A DNA stretch of 64,000 bases from Sphingomonas ginsenosidivorax (lineage in GTDB: Bacteria > Pseudomonadota > Alphaproteobacteria > Sphingomonadales > Sphingomonadaceae): contig NZ_VOQR01000001.1 of assembly GCF_007995065.1 (NCBI RefSeq), forward strand, positions 1,801,001-1,865,000, written 5' to 3'. A program made the position numbers and the translations under genes. The notes below the pieces were generated by a model. That model saw only the letters and a list, made by a program, of their open reading frames with translations. It was not told the origin of the DNA and made no database searches. Positions 38,870 through 47,813 of the stretch are shown piece by piece (position 1 is the stretch's first letter; each line of letters starts with the position of its first letter).

Positions 38870-39408
38870 ACGCACGCTCCGTCAGGGTGCGTGCCGCGTG
38901 CGGCTCACCATACCCTGTGTAAGAAGGAACGAGGCAGCACCCGAAACCGGGAGTTCAGAACCCGCAGGAACCCCACGAGCGCGGACGCCTTTGGACCCGT
39001 GGGCCTTGGACATGCGCGCCCGCCTCCCGGTCGAATGGATTCGACCAGAGCGGGTTCCTGCGAGAGGTTCTGAAGCCTCGACCCGCGGGTTCACGCGGGA
39101 TGAGACGCTCTTGCCCGAGCAGTTGGGTCGGGCGCAACCATTGTGGTGGTGACCATGCACTTCGTACACGAACCGAAGTCCTAGAAATTATTGAAAAGGC
39201 TTGATCCGGGTGGTGCCTATCGGCGGCACGAAAATGCAGGCCAAGCCATCCGCCGACCTGGGACTCAAGACGCTCGGTCCTAGGGAGACGGTATGTTGGA
39301 CTGGGACGCCGGCGGATCCTGACTTTTGCAATGAGAAAACGGTCGCGTGCTAGGATCGGCAGCGTCAACAAAGGCTTGAGAGACACGGGCTTCGTGATAG
39401 GGTCGGGT
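38870..39408. other. Divergent promoter region with inverted repeats
   Basis: Lies between DUF262 and hsdR. It has an imperfect inverted repeat TCAGAACCCGCAGGAACCC (38955-38973) against GGGTTCCTGCGAGAGGTTCT (39052 on) and a perfect hairpin GGTCGAAT-GG-ATTCGACC (39029-39046). Some open frames here are not convincing. It must hold the promoters for both defence units. Confidence 0.55.
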
Positions 39409-42400
39409 ATGGGGGAAACGAGGGGCAATTTCGCGTTTCTGGCGGCACATAGTCCTCAGCTGTCGAAGCTCGGTCAGTTGGCGGAACGCTATTTTGCGAG
39501 CGATCCCCCGGCCGCTCTGGTGAAGCTTCGCCAGTTCGCTGAGATCACGGCGAAAAGCGTGGCGGCGCGGCACGCCTTGCTGCCCGGGCAGGCGGTGTCG
39601 TTCGACGACGTCCTTCGGACGCTGCGGGCGCGGTCGATCATGCCGCGCGAGATCAGTGACCTGTTCTATCATGTGAAGCGCACCGGGAATGTCGCGGTTC
39701 ACGAAGACGCCGGCAGCGCGGGCGATGTCCTGACGTCGCTCAAGATCGCCCGCGAGATCGGTGTCTGGTTCCACCGGAGTTACGAGGGGTATCCCGACTT
39801 CAAGCCTGGGGCCTTCGTTCCACCGACGCCGCCGGTCGATGCCAGCAAGGCGTTGAGCCAAGAACTCGCCACGTTGAAGGCCACCATCGCGGCCAGTGCG
39901 GACAGTGAAGCGAAGGCCTTGCTCGCAGCACAGGAAGCCGAGCAGCGTCGTCGGCACAGCGAGGATCGCGCAGCGCAGGATGCGCAGGACAAGGCGTTCT
40001 GGGAGCGCTATGCGGCCGAAACCGAAGCCGCGTTGCGCTCAGCAGAAGCGGCGCTGGCGGGCCTACAGGCGCAGGCATCCGCCCTGCCCGCACAGCAACT
40101 CGATCTGCTCGCCGATTTGGCCGCGGATGGTGCGAAGCGGGTCGATCTGGACGAGGTTACGACACGCGTTCTGATCGACGACCGCTTGCGCGCGGCCGGC
40201 TGGACCGTCGACAGCGCAGTGCTGCGCCATGGTCTCGGGACGCGACCGAATTATACCACGCCGATCGCCATTGCTGAATGGCCGACGAAGAGCGGACCAG
40301 TCGATTATGCGCTGTTCGTCGAGGGGCGCTGCGTCGGCGTCATCGAGGCCAAGCGGCAGAGCAGCGACGTGCCCGGGCGTATCGCACAGGCCAAACGCTA
40401 CGCTCGCGACATCGCGCTGAGCGTCGATGAACTCCCGTCCGGTGGGCCATGGAGCGACGGCGGCGATCGCTTCAGCGTGCCATTCATGTTCGCGACAAAC
40501 GGCCGCGCCTATGTAAAACAGCTCGCGACCAAATCGGGCACATGGTTCTGGGACGCCCGCGCGCCGGGCGACCCGCCCCGCGCGCTCGTCGATTGGTTCT
40601 CGCCCCGTGATCTCATCGAGCGGCTCGAGCAGCATTTAAGCGCCGAACCCACGATGGTTGCGGAGCGCGAACTGGGCGTCACCGGATTGCGACCGTATCA
40701 GCGCGAGGCGATCACCGCGGTCGAGGACGCGATCGTACGCGGGCAACGACAGATCCTGCTCGCGATGGCGACTGGCACCGGCAAGACTCGCCTCGCAATC
40801 GCGCTGATGTATGAGTTGCTACGCACGCAGCGTTTCCGTCGGATTCTGTTCCTCGTCGATCGCAACGCACTCGGGCGGCAGACGCTCGACGCGATGAGCA
40901 CGACGGATACGATGGGCTTCTACAAGTTCAGTGAGGTCTTTCCGGTCGCCGACATGGCGCGCAAATTTCCCGAAGCGACTGACCGCGTCCAGGTCGCGAC
41001 CGTCCAGGCAATGATCCACCGCGTGTTCGACGATCCCGGCGCCGAGCGGCCGACGCCCGGCACCTACGATCTGATCATCGTCGACGAGGCCCACCGCGGC
41101 TACACGCTCGACGCAGAGCTGCGCGAAGACGATCTCGGCTTCCGAAATCTTGACGATTACCTGTCCGCCTATCGCCGCGTCCTCGACTATTTCGATGCGA
41201 CCAAGGTCGCCCTGACTGCCACGCCCGCGCTGCACACAAGGCAAATCTTCGGCGCGCCGGTGTTCCGCTATGGCTACCGGCAAGCGGTGGTCGACGGTTA
41301 CCTGATCGACCACCGCCCGCCCCGCCGCATAACCACCGCGCTCAGCCAGACCGGGATACGCTTCGAACAGGGCGAGGAGGTCACGATCTTCGACCCGCGC
41401 ACCGGCGAAGTCGACCTGTTCGACCTAGAGGATCAGGTCGATTTCGAGATCGCGCAGTTCAACAAGAAGGTCCACACCCGGGCCTTCAACCGTGCGGTGG
41501 CCGAGGCCATCGCCGCCGAGTGCCCACCCGACCAGCCGGGCAAGACGCTGCTGTTCGCTACGCGCGACGATCACGCAGACATCCTCGTCGACGAGTTGCG
41601 CGCGGCGCTCACCACCGAATACGGTCCGCAACCGCATGACCTGGTCGACAAGATCACCGGTTCGGTCGACAAGCCGCTCGACAAGATCAAGGCGTTCAAG
41701 AACGACCCGCGCCCTAAATACGTCGTCACGGTGGATCTGCTGACGACCGGAATTGATGTCCCCGCGATTACCAACCTCGTGTTCGTTCGTCGCGTGAACA
41801 GCCGGATCCTCTATGACCAGATGATTGGCCGCGCCACGCGGCGCTGCGACGAGATCGGCAAGGACTATTTCCGTATCTTCGACGCGGTCGACATCTATGC
41901 CAACTTGCAGGATGTCACCGACATGCGCCCAGTGGTCGTCGACCCCGGCCTGACCTTCGGCACGCTGGTCGGCGACATCGAGCGAGCCACCACCGATGAG
42001 GATCGCGCGTTCGTCCGCGATCAGATCGTCGTCAAACTTCGCCAGCGCATCAAGTACATCAGCCCCGATCGCCGCGACGCGCTCGAACTCGTCGTCGGCC
42101 CGCTGGGCGACCTCGCAGACCGGCTCAAGGATGCGCCCCCCGCCGACACGATCGCGCTGTTCCGCCAGCACCCCTCGCTCGCGGCGGTGCTCGACGCTGC
42201 GAACCCGGCGCGCAAGGGCGACGGCATCTACCTCTCCGAGCATGACGACGAACTCCTTTCGATCGAGGATGATTTCGGCGAAAAGGCGACCCCCGGCGAT
42301 TATATCGAGAGCTTTGAGGCGTATGTCCGCGCCAACATGAATGCGGTGCCGGCGATGATCGCCGCGACTCAGCGGCCGCGCGAGCTGACGCGAAAGGAGC

Positions 42401-42801
42401 TGAAAGAGCTCGCCATCCTACTCGACGGTCAGGGCTTTTCAGAAGCCAATCTACGCCGAGCTTATGGCAGCGCGCGCAACGCCGACATCGCCGCACACAT
42501 CATCGGCTTCGTCCGTCAGGCGGCGCTCGGCGACCCGCTGGTCCCCTATGAGACGCGCGTCGACAACGGTGTCCAGCGCATGCTTGCCAGCCGGACCTGG
42601 ACCCCGAAACAGCGCCAATGGCTCCAACGCATAGGCCGCGTGCTGCGCGCGCAGCCGGTCAGCGATCCCGAGATCCTGTCCGACCCCTTGTTCGCGCAAC
42701 ATGGCGGCTTCGCGGAGGTCGACCGAGCGTTCGATTCCGGTCTAGGGGAAGTACTCAAGGACCTGAACGCCGCGATCTGGGACAGCGCCCGCGCGGCATG
42801 A
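39409..42801 (+). CDS. hsdR: Type I restriction enzyme, R subunit
   Basis: A 1130-residue DNA translocase-nuclease of a type I restriction-modification complex. Residues 1-140 are a DUF4145-like helical domain, then a coiled coil, then the PD-(D/E)XK nuclease (GPVDYALFVEGRCVGVIEAK). The SF2 helicase follows: Walker A LLAMATGTGKTRLAIALMYE, DEAH in LIIVDEAHRGYTL, motif III ALTATPALHT, and motif VI QMIGRATRRCDEIGKDYF. A C-terminal domain binds HsdM. Start ATG 39409 (MGETRGNFAFLAAHS); an in-frame ATG at 39331 gives 26 unlikely residues more. Confidence 0.94.
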   Translation: MGETRGNFAFLAAHSPQLSKLGQLAERYFASDPPAALVKLRQFAEITAKSVAARHALLPGQAVSFDDVLRTLRARSIMPREISDLFYHVKRTGNVAVHEDAGSAGDVLTSLKIAREIGVWFHRSYEGYPDFKPGAFVPPTPPVDASKALSQELATLKATIAASADSEAKALLAAQEAEQRRRHSEDRAAQDAQDKAFWERYAAETEAALRSAEAALAGLQAQASALPAQQLDLLADLAADGAKRVDLDEVTTRVLIDDRLRAAGWTVDSAVLRHGLGTRPNYTTPIAIAEWPTKSGPVDYALFVEGRCVGVIEAKRQSSDVPGRIAQAKRYARDIALSVDELPSGGPWSDGGDRFSVPFMFATNGRAYVKQLATKSGTWFWDARAPGDPPRALVDWFSPRDLIERLEQHLSAEPTMVAERELGVTGLRPYQREAITAVEDAIVRGQRQILLAMATGTGKTRLAIALMYELLRTQRFRRILFLVDRNALGRQTLDAMSTTDTMGFYKFSEVFPVADMARKFPEATDRVQVATVQAMIHRVFDDPGAERPTPGTYDLIIVDEAHRGYTLDAELREDDLGFRNLDDYLSAYRRVLDYFDATKVALTATPALHTRQIFGAPVFRYGYRQAVVDGYLIDHRPPRRITTALSQTGIRFEQGEEVTIFDPRTGEVDLFDLEDQVDFEIAQFNKKVHTRAFNRAVAEAIAAECPPDQPGKTLLFATRDDHADILVDELRAALTTEYGPQPHDLVDKITGSVDKPLDKIKAFKNDPRPKYVVTVDLLTTGIDVPAITNLVFVRRVNSRILYDQMIGRATRRCDEIGKDYFRIFDAVDIYANLQDVTDMRPVVVDPGLTFGTLVGDIERATTDEDRAFVRDQIVVKLRQRIKYISPDRRDALELVVGPLGDLADRLKDAPPADTIALFRQHPSLAAVLDAANPARKGDGIYLSEHDDELLSIEDDFGEKATPGDYIESFEAYVRANMNAVPAMIAATQRPRELTRKELKELAILLDGQGFSEANLRRAYGSARNADIAAHIIGFVRQAALGDPLVPYETRVDNGVQRMLASRTWTPKQRQWLQRIGRVLRAQPVSDPEILSDPLFAQHGGFAEVDRAFDSGLGEVLKDLNAAIWDSARAA

Positions 42802-42814
42802 CGAAAGACCGCGC

Positions 42815-44296
42815 ATGAATCCCTCCGCCGATCTGGTGAACAAGCTGTGGCGCCTGTGCGCGCTGCTCCGCAAGGATGGTGTGACCTACCAGCAATATGT
42901 CACCGAACTGACCTATCTGCTGTTCCTCAAGATGGCGTCCGAGCAGAAGGACGAAAGCCGCATCCCCGAGCATTATCGCTGGAGCGCAATCAAATCCGCG
43001 AACGAGACCGAGGTGCTGGCGCGCTATCGTCAGGCGCTGATCGATCTGGGCGACGGCACTAAGATCGCCGACCGCTCGATCGTCGCGATCTTCCAGAACG
43101 CCGCTACGATCGTCCGCGAGCCCGTCAATCTGCGAAAGCTCATCGACGCGATCGACGGCCTGCACTGGTACAGCGAGGAGCGCGATGCGTTCGGCGATGC
43201 CTATGAGGGCCTGCTCCAGAAGATGGCGGAAGAGACCAAGCGCGGCGCCGGCCAGTACTTCACCCCGCGCGTACTGATCGACGTGATCGTCCACTTGATG
43301 CAGCCCGAGCCGGGCGAGGTGATCCAGGATCCGGCAGCCGGGACCGGCGGTTTCCTGATCGCCGCCGACCGTTACATGCGCGCGACCACCGACGATTATT
43401 TCACCCTGTCGCCCAAGCAGCAGGCGTTCCAGCTCAACCAGGCGCTGCGCGGCGTCGAGAACGTGCCCGACACCTTCCGCCTGCTCCAGATGAACCTGCA
43501 TCTGCACAATATCGACCCCGATCACCTCGACCTGGCCGATACGCTAAGCCCGCGCGGCGCGGCGCCGAAATACAAGAATGCCGACCTGATCCTGACCAAC
43601 CCGCCATTCGGCCCAGCCGGTGGCCCGCCGACGCGCGACGACCTGACGATCACCGATCGCGTCTCGTCCTATCAGCTCCCCTTCGTCGAGCACGTCATCC
43701 GCTCGCTGAAACTCGGCGGCCGCGCGGCGGTGGTGGTGCCCGACAACGTCCTGTTCGACGACGGCAAGGGCAAGCTCCTGCGCCAGCGCCTGATGAGCTG
43801 GTGCAACCTCCACACCATCCTGCGCCTGCCGGTCGGCATCTTCTACGCGCAGGGCGTGAAGACCAACGTCTTGTTCTTTACGCGGAGCGACGAGGAAGCG
43901 CCGCTGAAGGATGCAACCGAGGAAGTCTGGATCTACGACGCGCGCGCCAACATGCCGAGCTATGGCAAAAACAAGCCGTTCGGCATGTCCGACCTGGAAG
44001 ATTTCGTTGCGGCATTCGGGGATGACCCCGATGGCGGCGCTGACCGAATTGATCAGGGTGAGACAGGGCGATTCCGCAGCTTCGCGCGTGAGACGATCGT
44101 GGCCCGCGGCGATAATCTCGACATCCGCTGGCTAAAGGACGACAGCAGTAATCCCGAAGACGGGCTGGAGACGCCCGACGAGATCGCTGCGGCGATCGAG
44201 TTGCATCTTACTAATGCGATGGTTGAAGTGCGCGCACTGATCGAGGACTTGGATGACGGCCTGCCCGAGCCTGTCTTAGCCGGGGCTGCGGAATAA
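42815..44296 (+). CDS. hsdM: Type I DNA methyltransferase, M subunit
   Basis: A 493-residue N6-adenine methyltransferase subunit. The N-terminal helical domain has TYQQYVTELTYLLFLKMASE. The SAM motif is VIQDPAAGTGGFLIAADRYM, preceded by RGAGQYFTPRVLIDVIV. The catalytic motif IV is DLILTNPPFGPAGG. It pairs with HsdS to methylate the recognition site and with HsdR to cleave unmethylated DNA. Its stop overlaps the hsdS start by one base (TAATG). Confidence 0.95.
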   Translation: MNPSADLVNKLWRLCALLRKDGVTYQQYVTELTYLLFLKMASEQKDESRIPEHYRWSAIKSANETEVLARYRQALIDLGDGTKIADRSIVAIFQNAATIVREPVNLRKLIDAIDGLHWYSEERDAFGDAYEGLLQKMAEETKRGAGQYFTPRVLIDVIVHLMQPEPGEVIQDPAAGTGGFLIAADRYMRATTDDYFTLSPKQQAFQLNQALRGVENVPDTFRLLQMNLHLHNIDPDHLDLADTLSPRGAAPKYKNADLILTNPPFGPAGGPPTRDDLTITDRVSSYQLPFVEHVIRSLKLGGRAAVVVPDNVLFDDGKGKLLRQRLMSWCNLHTILRLPVGIFYAQGVKTNVLFFTRSDEEAPLKDATEEVWIYDARANMPSYGKNKPFGMSDLEDFVAAFGDDPDGGADRIDQGETGRFRSFARETIVARGDNLDIRWLKDDSSNPEDGLETPDEIAAAIELHLTNAMVEVRALIEDLDDGLPEPVLAGAAE

Positions 44297-45669
44297 TGGC
44301 TGGCCGCGCAGCGACTAGCCGCATAATTCGTGGGCGACATGCAATATCGGTGAATGATCCCGGTCACCCCATCCCACGGGGATGGCGACGCGTCGCTCTT
44401 GGCGATGTGGCTGATCTTGGGACCGGCCATACGCCGAGTCGGCACCACCCGGAATACTGGGACGGCGGCGTGCCGTGGATAGGTATTCGAGATGCTGGCG
44501 CGCATCATGGTCGGGTGATCGTGGATACAATGCAGACTGTCAGCGATCTCGGTCTTGCAAACTCGGCAGCACGACTATTGCCGAAAGACACCGTCTGTCT
44601 CTCCCGTACGGCATCAGTCGGATATGTCGTTAAGATGGGCAGAGAGATGGCGACGAGTCAGGACTTCGTGACGTGGTCCTGCCTCGAACCTCTCGATGCC
44701 GACTACCTGATGAACGCGTTGCTTGCGGAAGGGCAAGACATTCGGCGTTTCGGCGAAGGATCGACACACACAACGATTTATTTCCCTGAGGTAAAGGCAT
44801 TTCACATCGACCTCCCTCCGAAACCCGAACAGCGCCGCATCGTCGCGAAGCTGGACGCGATGACCGCCGGTCTCAGTCGCGCGCGAGTGGAATTGGACCG
44901 AGTGCCGATGCTGACTCAAAAATTGCGGACCAAGATTCTTCTCGAGGCTTTCAGCGGTGATTTTCCGACAAGCGCTTTGCGAGATCTTGTTCATTTCGTC
45001 ACGAGCGGATCAAGGGGTTGGGCAAAGTACTACGCAGATACGGGGCCTGCATTCATCCGAGTTGGGGACGTGCGCCGACGCAATATCGCACTTGAGCTTA
45101 ACGACGTTCAGTCGGTTCAGCCCCCAAGCGGAGCGGAGGGTGCTCGAACCGCTCTTCTCGCAGGGGATGTTGTCATCACGATAACAGCTGACCTTGGTAG
45201 AGTTGGTGTCGTACCGGAAAGCTTGGGGCCAGGTTTCGTCAATCAGCATGTCGCTTTAGCACGGCCGCTCAACGTGGAAATGGCGCCTTGGATAGGCTGG
45301 TATTTGTCGTCTGAAGCAGGTCAAGGACAGATGCTCGCCAAGAACAGAGGTGTCACGAAGGCTGGTTTGGGGTTGGACGATATTCGCGACGTCGTCATTC
45401 CAGTTCCAACAGCGGATGTACGAGCTTCTATGTTGAATAAGATCAACACCGCCTTCGCAAGCGCCGACCGCCTAGAAGCCGAAGCCGCCCGCGCCCGCGC
45501 CCTTCTCGACCGTCTCGAGTCCGCGATCCTCGCCAAGGCGTTCCGCGGTGAACTGGTGCCGCAGGATCCAAACGACGAGCCCGCCAGCGTCCTGCTCGAC
45601 CGCATCCGCGCCGAGCGCGCCGACGCGCCGAAACCGAAGCGCGGGCGTCGCGCGGCGGCGAGCGCCTGA
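44296..45669 (+). CDS. hsdS: Type I specificity subunit
   Basis: A 457-residue DNA-recognition subunit with two target-recognition domains. TRD1 is at about 25-160 (PRGWRRVALGDVADLGTGHT, VPWIGIRDAGAHHGRVIVD), followed by a central coiled-coil spacer (LPPKPEQRRIVAKLDAMTAG). TRD2 is at about 215-380 with weaker family likeness. The second spacer is at about 385-425 (ADRLEAEAARARALLDRLES, AILAKAFRGELVPQDPNDEP). The bipartite target site cannot be deduced from the sequence. Confidence 0.93.
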   Translation: MAGRAATSRIIRGRHAISVNDPGHPIPRGWRRVALGDVADLGTGHTPSRHHPEYWDGGVPWIGIRDAGAHHGRVIVDTMQTVSDLGLANSAARLLPKDTVCLSRTASVGYVVKMGREMATSQDFVTWSCLEPLDADYLMNALLAEGQDIRRFGEGSTHTTIYFPEVKAFHIDLPPKPEQRRIVAKLDAMTAGLSRARVELDRVPMLTQKLRTKILLEAFSGDFPTSALRDLVHFVTSGSRGWAKYYADTGPAFIRVGDVRRRNIALELNDVQSVQPPSGAEGARTALLAGDVVITITADLGRVGVVPESLGPGFVNQHVALARPLNVEMAPWIGWYLSSEAGQGQMLAKNRGVTKAGLGLDDIRDVVIPVPTADVRASMLNKINTAFASADRLEAEAARARALLDRLESAILAKAFRGELVPQDPNDEPASVLLDRIRAERADAPKPKRGRRAAASA

Positions 45670-45671
45670 CC

Positions 45672-46784
45672 ATGTCGATCCGCCACAGCATCTGGAAGGT
45701 CGGTAGCGCGCCCGCGCCGCTCGGTGAGTCCGCGCTGCCGAGCGAGGCGCTGCTCGAACAGATGATCGTCGCCGCGCCGCAGATCCTCTCCGACGAATGG
45801 ATGATCATCGGCCGGCAGGAGGATACCGGCTTCGGCGGCCGGATCGATCTGCTCGCGATCGCCCCCGATGGCGGGCTGGTCCTGATCGAGCTGAAACGCG
45901 GGCGCACGCCTCGCGACGTCGTGGCGCAGGCGATCGACTATGCGACCTGGGCCGAGGCGCTCGATGCGGAGGCGATCGGCGGCGTCTATGCGCGCTTCTC
46001 GAACGGCGGTAATCTCGCCGCGGATTTCCGCGCGCGGTTCGGCATGCTGCTCGACGAGGCGACGCTCAACCAGAGCCTGCAAATTGTGATCGTCGCGTCC
46101 AGCCTCGATGCCAGTTCGGAACGGATCGTCGGCTATCTCGCTAAGCGCGGGATCGCGATCAACGTGCTGTGCTTCCAGGTGTTCGACACCGACGCCGGTC
46201 AACTCCTGAGCCGCGCTTGGCTGATCGACCCGGTCGAAACGCAGGTCGCAGCGACCGTCGAAACGCGGCAGGGCGAGCGCGAACCTTGGAACGGCGAATA
46301 CTATGTGTCGTTCGGCCACGGTTTGGGCCGCGATTGGGATGAGGCGCGGCGATACGGCTTCATCTCGGCCGGCGGCGGCGCATGGTATAGCGGCACGCTT
46401 CGTCTGCTGGATCCGGGTGACCGCGTCTGGGTGAAGGCGCCGGGATACGGGTTTGTGGGCGTCGGCGTGGTTCGCGGTGAGCCCGTGGCAATGAGCGACT
46501 TCAAACTCCGTCGCGATGATGGCGCTTCGGCGCCCGCGGCCGACCTCCTCACTCAGGCCGGCTATCACCGCGAGTTCATCGACGATCCCGATCGCTGCGA
46601 GTATTTCGTTCCCGTCGAATGGATCGCGACCGTCGGGCTTGATCGGGCGATCCACGAAGTCGGGATGTTCGGCAACCAGAACAGCGTCTGCGCCCCGAAG
46701 ACGCCGAAATGGCGGCACACCGTCGATCGGCTGAAGAAGCTGTTTCCGGCATGGGAAGGTGCGCGCCCAGGCAGCATGCCGTGA
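45672..46784 (+). CDS. NucS/DUF91-like PD-(D/E)XK nuclease in the RM operon
   Basis: A 370-residue protein beginning 2 bases after the hsdS stop. The first half carries a PD-(D/E)XK core as in NucS/EndoMS-type nucleases: GRIDLLAIAPDGGLVLIELK holds the Asp and ExK, with an adjacent helix RDVVAQAIDYATWAEAL. The second half (EYYVSFGHGLGRDWDEARRY, VWVKAPGYGFVGVGVV) is an unrecognised beta-rich domain. Placement implies co-expression with the type I system as an extra nuclease. It is not a normal part of such operons. Confidence 0.8.
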   Translation: MSIRHSIWKVGSAPAPLGESALPSEALLEQMIVAAPQILSDEWMIIGRQEDTGFGGRIDLLAIAPDGGLVLIELKRGRTPRDVVAQAIDYATWAEALDAEAIGGVYARFSNGGNLAADFRARFGMLLDEATLNQSLQIVIVASSLDASSERIVGYLAKRGIAINVLCFQVFDTDAGQLLSRAWLIDPVETQVAATVETRQGEREPWNGEYYVSFGHGLGRDWDEARRYGFISAGGGAWYSGTLRLLDPGDRVWVKAPGYGFVGVGVVRGEPVAMSDFKLRRDDGASAPAADLLTQAGYHREFIDDPDRCEYFVPVEWIATVGLDRAIHEVGMFGNQNSVCAPKTPKWRHTVDRLKKLFPAWEGARPGSMP

Positions 46785-46789
46785 GTGCC

Positions 46790-47500
46790 ATGTGGGAACT
46801 TGCCGCCACGCGTTACGCGATCATGGCGTGGCGGGACGATTATTGGTTGAAGGCCGCGGTTCTCGTCAATGCCGCCGAGGCCTTGGCTGAGATTGAAAGC
46901 AATCTGGCCGAAACAGACATGATCGGTGCCCTGCGAACCCCGGGAGCCTTTGCCAAACGTCACCTCGCGCCAAAGCGTGACGCCTTCATTCGGGGCGATC
47001 TGTCGGCGTTGCTGAACAACGCGCCGGACGCACTGGAAGCGATCAATCCCATCCTTGCGGCGCTTGCCCAACTGTTGCGTGGTAAACAGCAGGCTAGTGC
47101 GTTGGCCGTGAAGCGCGTCAATGTCCCTATGCTGGAGAAGCAGATCACTGCGTCTTTAATGGCTCATCGGCAGCACGTTAAAATTGGGTGGCATACAGCC
47201 CGGCCGCATTCGGGAAGAGATCGCGGTATGCTGCCGCTCGTTCAGACGGCGGAGCAGGTGGCCTATCCGACCGGCAACGGAACGCAGCGTGGCACCTGCG
47301 CTAATTGTGTAGGGCGGGTAAACAAGCGGCAAGCTAACTCCCCACCAGACCACTGGACGGCAAACGTTTCGCTGATCTCTTTCCACGCCCCAGCGGGTTT
47401 GCCGCCGCCATGGTTGGTCCCAAAACATGAGCATTCGCAAATATCGTGCTTCGCGGTCCAGCAGGAGTTTGCGCAGATTTCGGCTCGGTTTAGTGGCTGA
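46790..47500 (+). CDS. Unknown protein; C-terminus overlaps an antisense gene
   Basis: The frame opens at ATG 46790 (GTG 46781 is also possible), 5 bases after the nuclease gene. The first 120 or so residues (MWELAATRYAIMAWRDDYWL, KAAVLVNAAEALAEIESNLA, LLNNAPDALEAINPILAALA) read like a real helical protein. After about residue 125 the sequence loses protein character and runs 238 bases antisense over the gene at 47263-47784. A frameshift near 47155, where a TAA is one base out of frame, would give a natural end. It may be the fifth gene of the RM operon, perhaps damaged. Confidence 0.5.
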   Translation: MWELAATRYAIMAWRDDYWLKAAVLVNAAEALAEIESNLAETDMIGALRTPGAFAKRHLAPKRDAFIRGDLSALLNNAPDALEAINPILAALAQLLRGKQQASALAVKRVNVPMLEKQITASLMAHRQHVKIGWHTARPHSGRDRGMLPLVQTAEQVAYPTGNGTQRGTCANCVGRVNKRQANSPPDHWTANVSLISFHAPAGLPPPWLVPKHEHSQISCFAVQQEFAQISARFSG

Positions 47501-47784
47501 ATGACATAGACTTGACCGTACCGTTCGACGCAACGGCGCAACAGTTTCCCGAACCATGCAGACGGGACCTCCCAGTGGGTTTTGCCCGTCTTCTCACTCG
47601 TCTCTTTCTTCGGATTAATTCGCCCGCACGCGTGCAACCATGCTCGATTATTCAATGCGTATGGGAGCCTGACGTACAGGGGCGGCTCAGGGTGCGGCCT
47701 GAGTATCACGGGTATACGTTCCTGGCGCCACACCGCCCCAAACCGACGAGGCGGCCCTTCAGGTATGCGCGGCGCCCGTGCCAT
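47263..47784 (-). CDS. Cysteine-rich conserved protein, unknown
   Basis: A 173-residue protein (MARAPRIPEGPPRRFGAVWR...). The core THWEVPSAWFGKLLRRCVER is followed by EICANSCWTAKHDICECSCF and GTNHGGGKPAGAWKEISETF. The cysteine set suggests a metal-binding knuckle. I recall like proteins in proteobacterial accessory regions, without a function. It starts 29 bases after the HTH-ImmA gene on the same strand, so it is probably in its operon. Confidence 0.7.
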   Translation of the reverse strand: MARAPRIPEGPPRRFGAVWRQERIPVILRPHPEPPLYVRLPYALNNRAWLHACGRINPKKETSEKTGKTHWEVPSAWFGKLLRRCVERYGQVYVIQPLNRAEICANSCWTAKHDICECSCFGTNHGGGKPAGAWKEISETFAVQWSGGELACRLFTRPTQLAQVPRCVPLPVG

Positions 47785-47813
47785 CGCTATGCGGCCTTCA
47801 CAACAGAAGGACC

